64,000 nt of DNA, from assembly GCA_032718565.1 (NCBI GenBank), contig JAVGVS010000296.1:418462-482461 (forward strand), given 5' to 3'. Of this stretch, positions 61,363 to 64,000 are shown piece by piece. Both the position numbers and the translations under genes were made by a program. This stretch comes from Distichodus sexfasciatus (Eukaryota > Chordata > Actinopteri > Characiformes > Distichodontidae). The number at the start of each line of letters is the position of its first letter. Position 1 is the first letter of the stretch. The notes beneath the pieces are model-generated. The model worked only from the letters and a program-made list of their open reading frames with translations, did not search any database and was not told where the DNA came from.

Positions 61363-62163
61363 CTGGGCCCTCATTTATCAATCGTTTGTAGAAACTGTCC
61401 TAAATTTCATCCTACAAATGAAATGAAAAGTACCAAAAAATCCGGATTTATCAAACGTGCGGAGGCCAGTCGTACGCATGTTTGTAAATAACAACGGTTG
61501 ATAAATCCCACGCATTCTTAATCAGCTGCTCGTGCCCGTTCATAGTCATTTGCATTCAGAAACGCCCTCAATTGATCATATTTGGTAACACCACATCCTT
61601 TAAAAACCATGCAGAATGTTTTTTGTTGTTTTTTTTTCCCAAAAATAATGGCCAAGAGATCAAAAAATGGAAACTTCAGAGAAACTGAGATCGAGGTCCT
61701 CGTTGCCGAGGTCGAAATGAACCAAAAATTGCTGTTTGGTTCTCTCAGCTCAGGTGTAACCAATCAAAAAGGGAATACTGTCTGGGAGAAAGTGACAGAG
61801 AGAGTAAATGCGGTCGGGTCAGAGGGGAGATCCCTGTCAGAAATTTTTTTAAAAATGGTTTGATATCATACTGAATATGAAAAAATGTGTCTTGGCATAC
61901 AGACGTAACAGATCTGCTACCGGGGGTGGACAGATCACTACTGCGCTGACGGCATTTGACACACGTGGATAATTGAGACTTGCAATATTGCAGTTTCCCT
62001 GTTCTACCACTAGATTCTGTGCGTACGCATGGTCAGAGCTGTTCTTATATTTAAGAACATTTCTAAGTATAAGTACAAGATGGCAAATTCCACACTTTGC
62101 ATGAAAATGTTATCATGCAAAAACTAATCTGTGCGTAAGAACGCTTGATAAATGAGGGCCCTG
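61363..62163 (+). mobile_element. 795-bp Harbinger element with Myb-like ORF remnant
   Basis: Ends ggccctcatttatcaatcgt and acgcttgataaatgagggcc (inverted), with CTG on each side (61363-61365 and 62161-62163), the 3-bp duplication typical of PIF/Harbinger. From 61648 it encodes MAKRSKNGNFRETEIEVLVA, VEMNQKLLFGSLSSGVTNQK, NTVWEKVTERVNAVGSEGRS, LSEI, the Myb/SANT-like accessory protein. Five extra T's near 61850 shift the frame; KKWFDIILNMKKCVLAYRRN continues in another frame. The DDE nuclease is absent. Confidence 0.88.
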
Positions 62164-63400
62164 GACTTGATTGGTCAAAGTCGTTTTGGTAGCAGGAAGG
62201 GGATCTACAATTAATGCAAGATGGAGTAAAATGGTAAATAAAGTCATTGGTAAAGTTTTTGTATGTTTGGCTCAGCTTTTTAATACCTCTCTGCGACAGG
62301 GCATCATGTGACCACTCTGGGCTGTATGTAGCTTCAACATGAGAATTTCCCTCCAAATATGAAAGTGACGGAACAGATAGACACGCTTAGAATTTCCCAT
62401 CAGAGCTTGAATGAGATACCAACCATTAAAGATCAGACCGGTTTGAGCTCTCTCGCTCCTTTCTCTGAACCAATGTTAATTCTGAGTTTTTGATGTAGTT
62501 TTAGTCTTCAGACAAAGATGTGTGTAAGTTTCGGTTACATGAAGTTTCATTTTTTTTCTACACTTCACAGTTTTAGTTGACAAAAAGTAGTTACATTTTA
62601 GTCTTCGCTTCTACATCTCCTCGCTTTAAACTTAGATTAGATTCCCTCAAACAATCCAATCAATGACATCTTAAATGGACAGACAAAACAGATGCATTTT
62701 AAATGTTCAACAGGCCACGAGTTAACATTTCTGTCCTGTACGTTAACAAAAACATATAGATATTTCATCAGAGATTTATTACCAAAGCTCTGTTCTTAAT
62801 TTCTCAGTGAGTTGTCTGATTCATGAGGGAAAAAATTCATCATAGTTTTTGATGCCAAAATTAACACTGCTCTGTTTAAACAGACACACAGATAAGGATG
62901 CATAAACAGACAGATAAAAAACCCAGAGGGGCTGATAACATTGAGACACAGAAGAGGAGAACCTCATCTTGATAAAAGATAATCTCCATTATTACTGCTG
63001 CTGAGACTGCAACTTCCAGGAACACACACAAATACACTTCTCTGTTCCTATATGAAATGCTAAAAGAATGGGTGTGTCATAATTTAGGTCAGAGGGCATT
63101 TGGAACAGAAGAGGAGAAGATGCTTTAGTAATCTTGTGTTCTATTTGAGGATGTAAATGATTCAACCTGGAACTTTTATTAGCTTAATTTTAGTCATATT
63201 GATCATGTGCTTTTCTTTCTTTTTTAACTCTGTACAGTACATATTAATATAAAAGTGTAATAGTAGATGCTGAGGTGACTAATTGGGGTCCAGTGCATAA
63301 CATTAGCTACAAATAGGGTGAAATGACAGAAATTATGCTTTATTACTGCTAAGGATGCAGAAGATGAAAGATTTTGAATTTCCTAAAATAATTCAGTAAC
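62164..63400. other. no gene seen
   Basis: AT-rich unique sequence with no repeats recognised. Confidence 0.45.
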
Positions 63401-63402
63401 TT

Positions 63403-63495
63403 TTCATATAAAAAATATATATATATGTATATATGTATACATATATACGTGTGTGTGTGTGTGTGTGTGTATGTATTTCTATATATATCATGTAT
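63403..63495. repeat. (TA)n/(TG)n microsatellite
   Basis: tatatatgtatatatg, then gtgtgtgtgtgt at 63451-63470 and tatatatc. Confidence 0.9.
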
Positions 63496-64000
63496 CTGAG
63501 CTACCTGAATCTCATTAAAGCTAACTGGTAACACAACCGACAAGTGAGCAGATTGAACTCTACATCTTCAAAAAACACCAATCGCAGTAAAGAACTGAGA
63601 ATAACAAGTTTTTTATCCTGATGGAGGTGGAAGGAAGTGGAAGTGGAAGGAGATTGGCAGAGTGCTATGAGGATTTCCAGGTCATTCCCAGAACTTCGTA
63701 CCTAAAAGAGGTTCGGGGATCAGGTGAGTATCAGGCCATGGGTTTTAAACCTGAAAAAACACCCCATGATGCTAACCCCAATGAGCAAGGAAGGAGAGAT
63801 GTGAGTGAGGAGAGATAAATGATGGCGTGATGTAAGACATGAAGGCTGAACGTTTCCTGCCCAGCTCGGCAGCTGGACTTTCCATCGTGTTGCACGGCTC
63901 TGGGTCACGAGGTTAAAAAAGAGCAGATTAAAAAGAACAAGCCACATTCAGGAAGCCTATGTGAAACTAAGCTCTACTTTCAGAAGGGAAGAGAGAGAGA
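63496..64000. other. no gene established
   Basis: A 65-codon + strand frame at 63621-63818 (MEVEGSGSGRRLAEC...) has non-repetitive composition and a possible donor (ggatcag|gtgagt at 63724) but no recognised homology. A partial exon of a neighbouring gene is possible but unsupported. Confidence 0.25.

Overview
The window is genomic DNA from a ray-finned fish. It is dominated by introns, microsatellites and fish-type transposable elements: tRNA-derived SINEs, L2-like and other LINE fragments, Tc1-like, Harbinger and hAT-like elements. An otophysan such as a catfish is possible from the SINE flavour, but I cannot prove this. There are no prokaryotic features.

One gene explains almost all recognisable coding sequence: adgrl1 (latrophilin-1), an adhesion GPCR, on the + strand. 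Its start codon is at 25062, its stop ends at 48803, and a likely poly(A) signal lies at 50445. I place 23 exons. They encode, in order, a signal peptide, the galactose/rhamnose-binding lectin (RBL) domain, the olfactomedin (OLF) domain, a Ser/Thr/Pro linker, the hormone-receptor motif (HRM), the GAIN domain with its GPS cleavage site, seven membrane helices, and a long cytoplasmic tail ending in the PDZ ligand TSL. Exons 7-23 (36599-48803) join in perfect frame for about 3.29 kb of coding sequence. The RBL/OLF exons (25634-36211) are recognisable, but four of the five (and possibly the fifth) need several small frame changes each. This is either a badly polished stretch of assembly or real decay of the ligand-binding half.

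Layout. 1-4 kb: LINE fragment, a CpG-containing YY1-like promoter candidate, nested MITE/SINE, and an unrecognised two-exon open reading frame candidate (3497-3857). 4.5-7.2 kb: polypyrimidine and GA/CT tracts around CpG-richer DNA, a candidate distal adgrl1 promoter. 8.6-19.6 kb: repeat-rich DNA with about ten copies of one SINE family, LINE fragments, and MITEs. 19.6-23.4 kb: a 1.9-kb TG-rich block, a short spacer and a 1.3-kb CA-rich block, mutually complementary. 24.98-50.5 kb: adgrl1 with its introns. 50.5-64 kb: no convincing gene, but minisatellites, an 820-bp Tc1-like element, a 795-bp Harbinger element, a Tc1 fossil and AT-rich DNA.

All calls are by eye from sequence and remembered family features. 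No alignment or database search was run.
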